Below, in pieces: positions 52,051-60,829 of a stretch of 64,000 nt of DNA. Within the stretch, counting starts at the first letter, position 1; each line of letters begins with the position of its first letter. Made by a program: the position numbers and the translations under genes. The notes beneath the pieces were generated by a model that searched no databases, had not been told where the DNA came from, and saw nothing but the letters and a program-made list of their open reading frames with translations. This stretch comes from Mucilaginibacter paludis DSM 18603 (GTDB taxonomy: Bacteria > Bacteroidota > Bacteroidia > Sphingobacteriales > Sphingobacteriaceae), in the NCBI RefSeq assembly GCF_000166195.2, contig NZ_CM001403.1:6466432-6530431 (forward strand). Direction: 5' to 3'.

Positions 52051-52987
52051 GCTTTTGGCTTTCGAGGTTTGTTGATCTGATGATGTAGTTAGGGCGCTGC
52101 TTGGCCTGCATAAACAGCTTGCCCAGGTACATGCCGATGATACCTAATACCATCAATTGTATGCCGCCGAAAAACACCACAGATGCCAATACTGACGACC
52201 ATCCCGAAACCACGTGACCGCAATAATAACTGATGAGAATATAGGGGATGTATAGCAAGGACATTAAGGAGAAAAACAATCCGATACCGGTTGCTATATA
52301 TAAGGGCCTTACACTAAAGGCAGTTATACCTTCAACCGCAAACTTTACCATCCGTCTTAGCGTATATTTACTTTTACCCGAAAAACGGGGATCGGCCTGG
52401 TAATGGATAGCATATTGCTTAAAGCCCAGCCATTTGATGAGGCCGCGCATAAACAAGCCATTTTCATTCAGTTGAACTAAAACGTTGGCCACTTTACGGT
52501 CAATCAACCTGAAGTCGGCCGTCCCTTTTTCAAGTTTGGTGTCCGACAGCGAGTTAATCATCTTGTAAAAAATATCCGATGTTTTGGTTTTAAATATGGT
52601 AGCGTCATCCTGGTATTCGCGGCAGGAGTATACCACATCGTAACCTTCTTCCCATTTTTCAATAAACTGACCTATCAGTTCGGGTGGGTGTTGCATATCG
52701 CCATCCATACTGATGATGCAATCCCCGGTAGCAAAATCATAGCCTGCCTTCAATGCATTCTGGTGTCCAAAATTGCGCGACAGCTCCAGGTAGAACAGGT
52801 TAGGATCCGTTAGCGACAGCGATTTTAGCTTATCTAATGTTCGGTCTGAGCTTCCATCATCAATAAAAATAACCTCGTAATTGTAAGCGGGGAAATTTTT
52901 TAGGGCAACCAATAACCGGGAAGCTAAAAGTTCAATGTTGCCTTCTTCGTTAAACGAGGGTACAACTACCGATATCTTCCTTTTCAT
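52031..52987 (-). CDS. GT2 glycosyltransferase, GtrB/polyprenyl-phosphate type
   Basis: This 318-residue enzyme has an N-terminal GT2 domain: VVVPSFNEEGNIELLASRL, FIDDGSSDRTL, and the catalytic MDGDMQHPPELI with the DxD-like Asp pair. Two C-terminal transmembrane helices follow (YIATGIGLFFSLMSLLYIPYILI, VLASVVFFGGIQLMVLGIIGMYLGKLF). That layout is typical of undecaprenyl-phosphate sugar transferases such as GtrB or ArnC. It makes lipid-linked sugar donors for the neighbouring GT87. Its stop overlaps the NodB gene and its start overlaps the GT87 stop by 4 bp. Confidence 0.93.
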   Translation of the reverse strand: MKRKISVVVPSFNEEGNIELLASRLLVALKNFPAYNYEVIFIDDGSSDRTLDKLKSLSLTDPNLFYLELSRNFGHQNALKAGYDFATGDCIISMDGDMQHPPELIGQFIEKWEEGYDVVYSCREYQDDATIFKTKTSDIFYKMINSLSDTKLEKGTADFRLIDRKVANVLVQLNENGLFMRGLIKWLGFKQYAIHYQADPRFSGKSKYTLRRMVKFAVEGITAFSVRPLYIATGIGLFFSLMSLLYIPYILISYYCGHVVSGWSSVLASVVFFGGIQLMVLGIIGMYLGKLFMQAKQRPNYIIRSTNLESQKHDPVKF

Positions 52988-54162
52988 GATGCTGTTACCG
53001 CTATAGGCGCTGCAGGTTGCTGTTCAATGCGCCTTGTCCATGTTTCATAAACTATTTTAAGCCAGATCATCAGGCAAGGTAAAGCCTTTAGTCCGTATTT
53101 TTTGGTAACGTGCGTGCTGAGATATTTGGGGAACAAGTCCGATGGAGAAAAACTGGTAATCACGATGGCAAAAATAAGCAAAAACCATTCAAAAGACGTA
53201 ACCGGCCTGTTCAGGTTAATAAACCAGATAGCCACGCCAACAAAGGCGATGATATACGTTGGAGACTCGGAACTGCTGCTGAATATAATAGGGAATATCA
53301 AGGTAGAAGCCAATATCAGCAACTGATAATTTACATTTTTAAAAGCATCAAAACGGATGTACGATGAGAAGAACAAAATAATCCCGGGCACCAGGAACCA
53401 GATGTTGGATAGGGCAGGTACATCAAAAATGCGGCGCGCCATGCCTTTAACCGAAATATCCTGCATGGTTGAGGTGGAGTTTTGTATATCCTTGTCGGAC
53501 AGGCTATGATACCAGTCCTGGTAACACTGCACCACAAACTGTGGCGACGAAAACAACATCGGAAAAACAAAAAACACCACCGACCAAAACACCATGCTTA
53601 AAGTAAACTTGAGCTTATGCTCCGAAAAAAAGAAAAAAGCCAGCCCCACAATGCCATACAGCTTAATAAAAGTACCCAGGGCTACCATGCAGGCCGCCCA
53701 AAAGTCTTTTTCTTTTTTGATGAAAACGAAGCTCAGGATGATGATGGCGGTTACAAAGGGATTAACCTGCACGCTGAACGACGCCGTCATGAGCTCGTGG
53801 GCGCAAATTAAAAATATGGCAACCTGTTTCTTGGTATCAATGGGCAGCAGCGTAACGGCTTTGTACAATACAAAAGTGTTAAAAGTACTCCATAACAATA
53901 CGCCAACTGCATCGGGTAGCATGTAAAAGGGGGCTATAACCAGCGCGAATATTGGCCCGTAGTGGTTTTTATCCTCAAAAAACTGCGGATACGGGGAAAA
54001 TAGATTTTGCTGATGAATGAGGTTGTAGAAGGTATACTTATATATTTTGTAATTGTTGATCTGGTGGATCAACAGCTCTTTAATGGCCGCTATAAAGCTT
54101 AAGCCAAACCATAACGTTAATACAAAATACTTGTTGGTGAACAGTTTTTTTATCGTTAGCAT
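52984..54162 (-). CDS. GT87-type membrane glycosyltransferase (DUF2029)
   Basis: This protein of about 392 residues from the ATG at 54162 has 9 to 10 transmembrane helices. The N-terminal loop YGPIFALVIAPFYMLPDAVGVLLW is the GT87 signature and precedes FIKLYGIVGLAFFFF. GT87 enzymes use polyprenyl-phosphate sugars as donors on the periplasmic face, which suits the adjacent GT2. The 4 bp overlap with GT2 shows coupling. The TTG one codon upstream is a weaker start. Confidence 0.85.
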   Translation of the reverse strand: MLTIKKLFTNKYFVLTLWFGLSFIAAIKELLIHQINNYKIYKYTFYNLIHQQNLFSPYPQFFEDKNHYGPIFALVIAPFYMLPDAVGVLLWSTFNTFVLYKAVTLLPIDTKKQVAIFLICAHELMTASFSVQVNPFVTAIIILSFVFIKKEKDFWAACMVALGTFIKLYGIVGLAFFFFSEHKLKFTLSMVFWSVVFFVFPMLFSSPQFVVQCYQDWYHSLSDKDIQNSTSTMQDISVKGMARRIFDVPALSNIWFLVPGIILFFSSYIRFDAFKNVNYQLLILASTLIFPIIFSSSSESPTYIIAFVGVAIWFINLNRPVTSFEWFLLIFAIVITSFSPSDLFPKYLSTHVTKKYGLKALPCLMIWLKIVYETWTRRIEQQPAAPIAVTAS

Positions 54163-54322
54163 CAAAACAAAGGGAATGTAAGTTTGGTGTTACAAACATA
54201 TAAAATATATGTACGTTGTAGGAATAAATAATTCAAATTGGTTTTTGTGGTAGTTAACAGAAGCATCGCTTTGCTGCCAATTTCGAAAAATTAGTCGGTT
54301 GTTATAGCTTAAAGTGTTTAAC

Positions 54323-54355
54323 AAAAAAAGGCTCCCTGTAAAACAAGGAGCCTCC
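54323..54355 (-). terminator. Terminator of the metY-metX-hom operon
   Basis: On the minus strand GGGAGGCTCC, a TTGTTTTACA loop and GGGAGCC form a strong stem followed by seven T, 22 bp beyond the hom stop. Confidence 0.88.
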
Positions 54356-54376
54356 CGGACAACTAAAGAAATCTAC

Positions 54377-55612
54377 CTATAAAACTTCAGTTGCCACATC
54401 ATCCATCACACTTAACCTCACATCTTTCAAATCGCCTGCAAAGGCAACAAAAGCATTCTCAGTTAATATACGGTGTTGGTTGGCGATTAGATTTTGTAAT
54501 TTGATAGTTCCTATAACAAAACGGAATTTACCGGAATAAAAACGTTCGTGGATGTAATCAAAGTTAAGCGCCTCAATCAGTTCTTCATCGTCATAACGTA
54601 CATAAACGTTCAGCTCGATATCGTTGGTAAACTTGAGGTCTTTCTTTTCGTGCGTTTTTTTGTATTCGTACTGGTAATCGTAGCGCAAAGCTGCTATATC
54701 TGATAATACAGCCGAGCCAGTGGGATGGCCGCCAGCGCCCTTACCGAAAAAGAATTGCTGATCGGCGAAGGCGGCCTGCACTACTACGCCATTGTATTCG
54801 TTATCAACGTTATATAAAAACTCGGTGCTGTTTACAAATTTTGGCATTACAAATAAGGCTACATGCTGCGAGTCGAGCTCTTTAGCGGCAGGCACCAGCT
54901 TAATTTTAAGGCGTTTTTCTTTGGCGTACTGTAGGTCGTAGGTGGATAGGTTCTGGATGCCGATATTCAACACCTCTTCGGGCTTAACAATTACGCCATA
55001 AGCGTGCGCGGCTGCTATAACAAGTTTGTATTTAGGGTCAAAGCCGCCAACATCTGATGTGGGGTCGGTTTCGGCGAAACCAAGGTCCTGCGCTTGTTTT
55101 AGCGCCGTATCGTAGTCCAGGCCCTCGTTGTAAACTTTGGATAAAATGTAATTGGAAGAGCCGTTAAAAATACCGCTGATAGAATGCAACAATTCGTTAT
55201 CGTAATACTCTTCCAGGTTACGGATGATGGGGATACTGCCGCATACCGCACCTTCGTATAAAAGCGATGTGCCGTATTGTTTTTGCAGGTAGATGAGTTC
55301 TTCCAGGTTATCGGCAATCATTTTTTTACTGGCCGAAACTACATTCTTGCCTGATGTTAAAGCTTTTTTAACAATCTCGAAGGCTGCTTTAGAATCATTG
55401 ATCAACTCAACCACCGTATTAATTTCCGGGTCGTCCAGTATCTCGTCCCGGTCGGTCGTAAACAGTTCAGCGGGTAAAGTGCGCTTTTTGTTAGGGTCTT
55501 TGATCGCGAATTTTACGATCTCGAAGTTCAGTTGTTTCGTCTTAATAATGTCGTATAATCCCTGGCCCACTACACCGAAGCCAAAAATACCGATCCTTAG
55601 TTTTTTACTCAT
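54377..55612 (-). CDS. hom: Homoserine dehydrogenase
   Basis: This 411-residue enzyme reduces aspartate semialdehyde to homoserine. It has the NAD(P) motif IGIFGFGVVGQGLYD, VSASKKMIADN, YEGAVCGSIPIIRNLEEYY, GIFNGSSNYIL and the catalytic region AEDPTSDVGGFD-like (AETDPTSDVGGFDPKYK). A C-terminal extension of about 80 residues after GHPTGSAVLSDIA could be a regulatory domain. It is the last gene of the SAM-riboswitch-controlled operon, 8 bp behind metX. Confidence 0.95.
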   Translation of the reverse strand: MSKKLRIGIFGFGVVGQGLYDIIKTKQLNFEIVKFAIKDPNKKRTLPAELFTTDRDEILDDPEINTVVELINDSKAAFEIVKKALTSGKNVVSASKKMIADNLEELIYLQKQYGTSLLYEGAVCGSIPIIRNLEEYYDNELLHSISGIFNGSSNYILSKVYNEGLDYDTALKQAQDLGFAETDPTSDVGGFDPKYKLVIAAAHAYGVIVKPEEVLNIGIQNLSTYDLQYAKEKRLKIKLVPAAKELDSQHVALFVMPKFVNSTEFLYNVDNEYNGVVVQAAFADQQFFFGKGAGGHPTGSAVLSDIAALRYDYQYEYKKTHEKKDLKFTNDIELNVYVRYDDEELIEALNFDYIHERFYSGKFRFVIGTIKLQNLIANQHRILTENAFVAFAGDLKDVRLSVMDDVATEVL

Positions 55613-55620
55613 CTTAAAAA

Positions 55621-56673
55621 TTATGCAGTTTGCATTTTAACCACTTTCCCGTTCAGGTTGTTGCCTAAAAAGGACTCGATTGTTTTTGTTAATATTTCTG
55701 TTTCTATTAAAAAGCTGTCGTGCCCGTATATCGAATCAAATTCCGAATAAACGGCGTTGGGGATATGCTGATACAGATATTGCTGCTCCGAAACGGGGAA
55801 CAGGATATCCGATTTAATGCCGATAACCAATGTGGGGGCCTTAACCTGGCTCAAAGCCTGCTCCACACCCTGGCGGCCACGGCCCACGTTGTGCGAATCC
55901 ATCGCTTTGCTTAAATACCAATAGCTGTAAGCGTTAAAGCGTTTAAGCAGTTTTTCGCCCTGATAGCCCTGGTACGATGATGATTTATAATTATCCAGCT
56001 TCTCGTTATCATCATCCTGCTGGGTAGCCTGGTAAGTTTCATATCCCCGGTAGGATAACAGGGCCATACTGCGTGCCGCTTTTAACCCCTTGCTGCCGCC
56101 ATCGGGCTGGTTGGCGTAAAATGTACGATCGGTACTAATGGCCAACCTTTGCGACTCGTTAAAGGCGATGCCCCAGGGCGAATGTTTGGCGTTGGTAGCA
56201 ATCAGGATCTGGTAATTGATCCTTTCGGGCTCAATGATAGACCATTCCATAGCCTGCTGGCCGCCTAATGAACCGCCAATTAAAACCTTGATCTGATCGA
56301 CACCTAAATGATCGGCCAGCAGCTGATGCGCGTGCACCATATCACGAATGGTAACCTGCGGGAACGCCAAGTAATAGGGTTGTTGGGTAACCGGGTTAAT
56401 GCTCAACGGATTGGTTGACCCATAAGGTGAGCTTAAAACGTTGGCGCAAACTATGTAATGCTCTTCGGGGTTAAAAAGATTATTCTCTCCAAACAAGCCT
56501 GCCCACCAGTCCAGCACATCCGAGTTGGCCGTGAGCGCGTGGCAAACCCAGATCACATTATTGCGGTTTTTATTGAGTTTACCAAAAGTATGGTAGCCAA
56601 TTTGCAGCCCGTGCAACTTCTGCCCGCACTCCAGGGTAAATGTTTTTGAATATTTAAATATTTCTGCGCTCAT
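55621..56673 (-). CDS. metX: Homoserine O-acetyltransferase
   Basis: This 350-residue alpha/beta hydrolase-fold acetyltransferase makes O-acetylhomoserine for MetY. Signatures: VIWVCHALTANSDV, IVCANVLSSPYGSTNPLS, PQVTIRDMVHA, the nucleophile elbow GGSLGGQQ with Ser135, KHSPWGIAFNESQR, LKAARSMALLSYR, and the C-terminal SDILFPVSEQ and YGHDSFL holding Asp and His of the triad. It sits between metY (98 bp) and hom (8 bp). Confidence 0.96.
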   Translation of the reverse strand: MSAEIFKYSKTFTLECGQKLHGLQIGYHTFGKLNKNRNNVIWVCHALTANSDVLDWWAGLFGENNLFNPEEHYIVCANVLSSPYGSTNPLSINPVTQQPYYLAFPQVTIRDMVHAHQLLADHLGVDQIKVLIGGSLGGQQAMEWSIIEPERINYQILIATNAKHSPWGIAFNESQRLAISTDRTFYANQPDGGSKGLKAARSMALLSYRGYETYQATQQDDDNEKLDNYKSSSYQGYQGEKLLKRFNAYSYWYLSKAMDSHNVGRGRQGVEQALSQVKAPTLVIGIKSDILFPVSEQQYLYQHIPNAVYSEFDSIYGHDSFLIETEILTKTIESFLGNNLNGKVVKMQTA

Positions 56674-56771
56674 CAGGGCCTACCTCAATCTGCTCTTTTA
56701 AAAGGAGCAGTTTTTGTTAATTTTTTATTTATTTCCCCCTCGCCGGAAGAGGGGGAGGGATTACATCAGTT

Positions 56772-58091
56772 TTATGCTTCCTCTAATTCCAGGTGTTTAA
56801 TTTTGGCAAAAGCCTGTTCAAAGTCAGCCTTAATATCGTCAATGTGCTCAATGCCTACGGCTACCCTTAATTGGGTTGGGGTAACACCGGCGGCGGCCTG
56901 CTCCGTATCTGATAATTGCTGATGTGTTGTGGCCGATGGTTGGATGATCAAGGTTTTTGCATCGCCCACGTTAGCCAGGTGACTCACCAGTTGTAAGCTG
57001 TTGATAAACTGACCGGCATTTTCTTTTTCGCCCTTAATCTCGAAAGATAATACGGCGCCAAATCCATTTTTAAGATATTTTTTGGCCAATTGATGGTGTG
57101 CCGATGATTCGAGCCCCGGATAATTTACTTTGGCTACCTGCGGATGATTTTCCAACCATTTAGCAAGTTCTAACGCATTATCAACATGGCGCTGAACGCG
57201 TAAAGACAAAGTTTCCAAACCCTGGATGAGCAGGAAAGAGTTAAATGGCGATTGCGATGAACCGAAATCGCGCAGACCCTCAACCCGGGCACGGATGATG
57301 AACTGGATATTGCCGAAGGGGCCGCCAACGCCAAATACATCAGCGAAAACCAAGCCGTGATAACCTTCGGAAGGCTCAGTAAATTGTGGGTACTTGCCGT
57401 TGCCCCAGTTGTAGTTGCCGCCATCAACAATAACGCCGCCAATGCTGGTGCCATGGCCGCCAATCCATTTAGTGGCCGACTCAACCACCACATGAGCGCC
57501 ATGCTCTAAAGGGCGGAACAAATAACCACCTGCGCCAAATGTATTATCAACTATTAAGGGCAGATCATATTTATTGGCCAGCGCGGCAATTTTTTCAAAA
57601 TCAGGAATGTTAAAGCCGGGGTTGCCAATAGTTTCAAGGTAAAGCGCCTTGGTATTGCTATCTATCAGTGCTTCGAAGCTTTCGGCGCTGTCGTCGTGGG
57701 CGAAACGCGCTTCTACCCCTAAACGTTTAAAAGCTACTTTAAACTGGTTATAAGTGCCACCGTATAAAAACGGAGAGCTTACAAAGTTATCGCCCACCTG
57801 TAATATATTGTTCAGGGCAATAAACTGCGCCGCCTGGCCCGATGCTGTGGCTAAGGCAGCAACGCCACCTTCAAGTGCCGCAATGCGTTTTTCAAACACA
57901 TCGGTAGTGGGGTTCATGATGCGGGTGTAGATATTGCCAAACTCTTTCAACGCGAACAGGTTGGCACCATGCTCGGCATTTTTAAAAACGTATGATGTAG
58001 TTTGGTATAAAGGCACAGCGCGTGAGCCTGTTGTAGGGTCTACTTCCTGACCTGCATGTAATTGTAGTGTTTCAAATTTTTGAGTTGACAT
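56772..58091 (-). CDS. metY: O-acetylhomoserine sulfhydrylase
   Basis: This 439-residue PLP enzyme converts O-acetylhomoserine and sulfide to homocysteine. It has ETLQLHAGQEVDPTTGSRAVPLYQTTSYVF, YTRIMNPTTDVFEKRIAALEGG, VDNTFGAGGYLFRPLEHGA and SATKWIGGHGT with the PLP Lys208. The length of about 430 residues distinguishes it from the shorter cystathionine synthases. It is first in the metY-metX-hom operon, 254 bp behind the SAM-I-type riboswitch with a short Met/Cys-rich ORF between. Confidence 0.96.
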   Translation of the reverse strand: MSTQKFETLQLHAGQEVDPTTGSRAVPLYQTTSYVFKNAEHGANLFALKEFGNIYTRIMNPTTDVFEKRIAALEGGVAALATASGQAAQFIALNNILQVGDNFVSSPFLYGGTYNQFKVAFKRLGVEARFAHDDSAESFEALIDSNTKALYLETIGNPGFNIPDFEKIAALANKYDLPLIVDNTFGAGGYLFRPLEHGAHVVVESATKWIGGHGTSIGGVIVDGGNYNWGNGKYPQFTEPSEGYHGLVFADVFGVGGPFGNIQFIIRARVEGLRDFGSSQSPFNSFLLIQGLETLSLRVQRHVDNALELAKWLENHPQVAKVNYPGLESSAHHQLAKKYLKNGFGAVLSFEIKGEKENAGQFINSLQLVSHLANVGDAKTLIIQPSATTHQQLSDTEQAAAGVTPTQLRVAVGIEHIDDIKADFEQAFAKIKHLELEEA

Positions 58092-58217
58092 GGGATGTTG
58101 AATTTTAAGTTTTCAGAATTAATTTTTGGATGTTAGATGAATGATTTCAAAGGGTGCCCGCACCCCTGGAAATTGTACACCAATTTTTCAGTAATTGAAA
58201 AAGGCGCTTCCCGTCGT

Positions 58218-58337
58218 TTAGCAGCTTAACAAGCAACACATACACATTGGGCTATTTGAGATAGCAACCAACACATACTCGCGACGGAAATCTTTCCGGT
58301 AATTAAAAAAATCTAAAAGCAACAACAGTATTTTCAT
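58218..58337 (-). CDS. Candidate Met/Cys leader peptide ORF
   Basis: A 39-codon ORF lies between the riboswitch and metY. It starts MKILLLLLDFFNYRKDFRRE and ends SPMCMCCLLSC immediately before TAA. Four Cys and two internal Met codons in the last nine positions are striking, exactly the products of the controlled pathway. It ends 126 bp before metY. A GGGTGC-GG-GCACCC hairpin (58152-58165) follows. Ribosome stalling on Met or Cys codons could tune metY expression, or the small protein may act itself; it could also be chance. Confidence 0.45.
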   Translation of the reverse strand: MKILLLLLDFFNYRKDFRREYVLVAISNSPMCMCCLLSC

Positions 58338-58344
58338 GGTTGTA

Positions 58345-58460
58345 CATTTATATTCCCCGATGATCCATTCACCGGGCCAGGATTTGGCACCTTCTCCGTT
58401 CCGGAGGGTTGCCAGTGGGTTAATGAGCCTGATCTCTCGCCACTTCTTTATAAATCAAAC
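58345..58460 (-). promoter_or_regulatory. SAM-I (S-box) riboswitch, Bacteroidota form
   Basis: On the minus strand the segment GAAGTGGCGAGAGATCAGGC, then CCACTGGCAACC, a CCTCCGGAACGGAG hairpin and AAGGTGCCAAATCCTGGCCC carries the S-box core: the GCGAGAGA turn, GGCAACC, and GGTGCCAAATCC. P1 can form between TTTATAAA upstream and TTTATA near 58347. It lies 254 bp before metY. S-adenosylmethionine binding would turn off metY-metX-hom. Exact ends are approximate. Confidence 0.9.
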
Positions 58461-58553
58461 CTTTTGAGGGGCATGATCTTGGTATCGCTACCAAATAATG
58501 TTTCAAATATAGGATACAATCATCTATTATGCAAAACAATATTTTGATGTATT

Positions 58554-59678
58554 TTATATCGTGTTGATAGCCAGTGATATATCTTCTATCAAGTCGTCGA
58601 TATTCTCTAACCCGACAGATACCCTGAGCAGGTTTTTAGGTGTTTGGGTATCCGGCCCTTCAATCATCGCTCTATGCTCAATCAGGCTTTCAACGCCGCC
58701 GAGGCTGGTGGCCTGGGTAAATAATTTCAGGGCGTTAACCACTTTAGCAGCTTTATCCGCGCCGCCTTTAACACAAAAGGAAAGCATGCCGCCAAAGCTT
58801 TGCATTTGCTGTGCGGCTATGGCGTGCTGCGGATGCGTGGCTAATCCCGGATACATTACCCGTTCAACTTTTGGATGTTTTTCTAAAAATTCGGCCAGTA
58901 GCTGTGCATTTTGTACATGGCCCTTCATGCGGTAGGGCAAGGTTTTAATGCTGCGTACCAGCATATAACAATCCTGAGGGGAGGGGATGGCGCCGCCCAT
59001 TTCCTGCACCTGCCGTATTTTTTGCCACCAATCGTTTTTGTCGGCTGTAATTAAAGCGCCGCCCATAATATCGCTGTGACCGCCAAAATATTTGGTGGCC
59101 GAGTGCATAACCAGGTTGGCACCTAAAGCTAAAGGCTGCTGGCAAAGGGGGGTAGCAAAAGTATTATCGCAAACCACTAACAATTGGTGCTGTTTGGCAA
59201 TGGCTACGGCTTGCTTAATATCTGTGATTTTAAGTAAAGGGTTTGAAGGTGTTTCGAGCCAGATTAAAACAGTATTGGGTTTGATGTGATCTTGCAAAAT
59301 GGTTGGATCGTTTACATCAATAAAATCGAACTCTAAAATACCCGCAAATACATTTTTAAGCAAATTGCGCAAGCCGTGGTACATATCGTCCGGCGCAATA
59401 ATGTGGCTACCGGGCTTGAGCGATTGAAAAACGGCCATACCTGCGGCATTGCCCGATGAAAAAGCCGCGGCATCAGCGCCACCTTCCAGTTTAGTCAGCA
59501 CGTTTTCCAGCGAGGTGCGGTTGGGGTTGCTTGCCCTGCTGTAAATATAGCCACCCGGATACTCACCCTGCTCGCGGATAAACGTGGTTGAGGTAGTGAT
59601 AGGCTGTATTACCGCGCCTGTATTGTTGTCGGCGTGGTTACCGGCGTGTATGGCAATGGTTTCTATTTTCATCGGCAT
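58554..59678 (-). CDS. Cystathionine synthase/lyase-type PLP enzyme
   Basis: This 374-residue Cys/Met-metabolism PLP enzyme has TIAIHAGNHADNNTGAVIQPI, YSRASNPNRTSLENVLTKLEGG, SSGNAAGMAVF, VVCDNTFATPLCQQPLALGA and HSATKYFGGHSD with PLP Lys196, and ends VESLIEHRAMIEG and RVSVGLENIDDLIED. Length and motifs fit cystathionine gamma-synthase (metB), cystathionine lyase or methionine gamma-lyase; these cannot be told apart safely by eye. It lies directly upstream of the riboswitch on the same strand, so read-through would feed the met operon. Confidence 0.9.
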   Translation of the reverse strand: MPMKIETIAIHAGNHADNNTGAVIQPITTSTTFIREQGEYPGGYIYSRASNPNRTSLENVLTKLEGGADAAAFSSGNAAGMAVFQSLKPGSHIIAPDDMYHGLRNLLKNVFAGILEFDFIDVNDPTILQDHIKPNTVLIWLETPSNPLLKITDIKQAVAIAKQHQLLVVCDNTFATPLCQQPLALGANLVMHSATKYFGGHSDIMGGALITADKNDWWQKIRQVQEMGGAIPSPQDCYMLVRSIKTLPYRMKGHVQNAQLLAEFLEKHPKVERVMYPGLATHPQHAIAAQQMQSFGGMLSFCVKGGADKAAKVVNALKLFTQATSLGGVESLIEHRAMIEGPDTQTPKNLLRVSVGLENIDDLIEDISLAINTI

Positions 59679-59877
59679 TATGTTGACCGGTAAAAATAAG
59701 GAATGGCGGGTGAATGTGCTAACAATAAATTGCTGCGTGTGAATAATATGAGCGAATGTGGCGATGTGTTTGATGCTTTGGATGGAATGCTTCTCCTGCC
59801 ATCTAACCTCAATGCAAACGCACTAAAAAAGTTCATTTGATTTTATTGGCGCAAAAAGGAAAACCTGCTGACAAGGG

Positions 59878-60022
59878 GGCGCCTACGGAGCCAAAACTTC
59901 TTCTTTTTGTCTGCTATAAACAGGAAGCTCCTACCGGAGCTCTTTAACGGTTTGTTTTGACTCCAGCGGAGTCGCCCGTTTATAGGCAGGCCTTTAAGCT
60001 GTTGGGGCTCTGTAGGTGCCTC
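59878..60022. repeat. Composite dispersed inverted repeat
   Basis: Outer arms GGCGCCTACGGAGCC (59878-59892) and GGGCTCTGTAGGTGCC (60005-60020) are near-complementary. Inside are nested palindromic blocks: TATAAACAGG/CCGTTTATAGG and GACTCCAGCGGAGTC. The pattern matches short interspersed repeats of Bacteroidota. The rest of the 505 bp gap (59679-60183) holds nothing recognised. Confidence 0.7.
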
Positions 60023-60183
60023 CTCTTACTTTTTTAATGCGTTTGCCCTGTTATAGTGTAGTGGATGTTTACAAGGTTTGGATAGTTACCGCGTGTTAAA
60101 GTGTGCTGATATTAATTGTTTATGGCTTTGATAAGCAAGGATAATAAATCTGTCAAAACTGAAGTGATAGCCTGCTCTTAATT

Positions 60184-60714
60184 TTATTGTTTTTCTTCGG
60201 GAGGAGGAAAATGTATACCCTTAACATGGCTCTGAAATTGCTTTTCTCGGCTTTCAAAATCGATGATAGTATCTTTTAAATAGAGCCACCCTTGTTTTTC
60301 TGATAGCATTCGACAATAATCTTCAAGTTTTTTTAATTGCCTGGGGTAATTATCACCGTAAACTTTATATTGAGATGGTAAAGCTCGTTCTGGATATATC
60401 ATAACTTTAAAAGAAGGCGCGTCTTGTATGTTATCTTGAATATATTGAGAATCGAGTTTAGCTTTGTCGATTTCTTTCATCAGGATATTTAACTCGTTTA
60501 GGTTGATTTTTGTCCTGACAAAAAAGCTGTCGGTTTTTAAATTGTTTTTTCGCAAAAAGGCTTTTCCCTGATCGTCCACTTTTAGCGAATATGAATATTG
60601 CCAACTACTGCTCCATGTATAATCAAGTAATGTAAAGGACGGCTTGTACATATAGCAGCCACATGTTCCAATTATTAATATTGCATAGATAACGTACCTG
60701 TAGACTTTGATCAT
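60184..60714 (-). CDS. Lipoprotein of unknown function
   Basis: This 176-residue protein has an N-terminal hydrophobic signal and the lipobox IGTCGC (Cys20), followed by an aromatic/Ser-rich stretch (YTWSSSWQYSYSLKVDDQGKAF). A helical C-terminal half is rich in Lys/Glu (LNELNILMKEIDKAKL, RQLKKLEDYCRML). No domain is recognised. It is divergent from mqnE with a 115 bp gap and is transcribed alone; composition is more AT-rich than its neighbours. Confidence 0.65.
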   Translation of the reverse strand: MIKVYRYVIYAILIIGTCGCYMYKPSFTLLDYTWSSSWQYSYSLKVDDQGKAFLRKNNLKTDSFFVRTKINLNELNILMKEIDKAKLDSQYIQDNIQDAPSFKVMIYPERALPSQYKVYGDNYPRQLKKLEDYCRMLSEKQGWLYLKDTIIDFESREKQFQSHVKGIHFPPPEEKQ

Positions 60715-60829
60715 ATATGTTTTACGCTAATTTACAGATTGATTCTAAATTAACGCCAATTTCTTTGTTACATCAAAATGATCAAAAAATTGTCCCCTTT
60801 ATCGTACTTTTGCAGGCAAAGGAATTACA

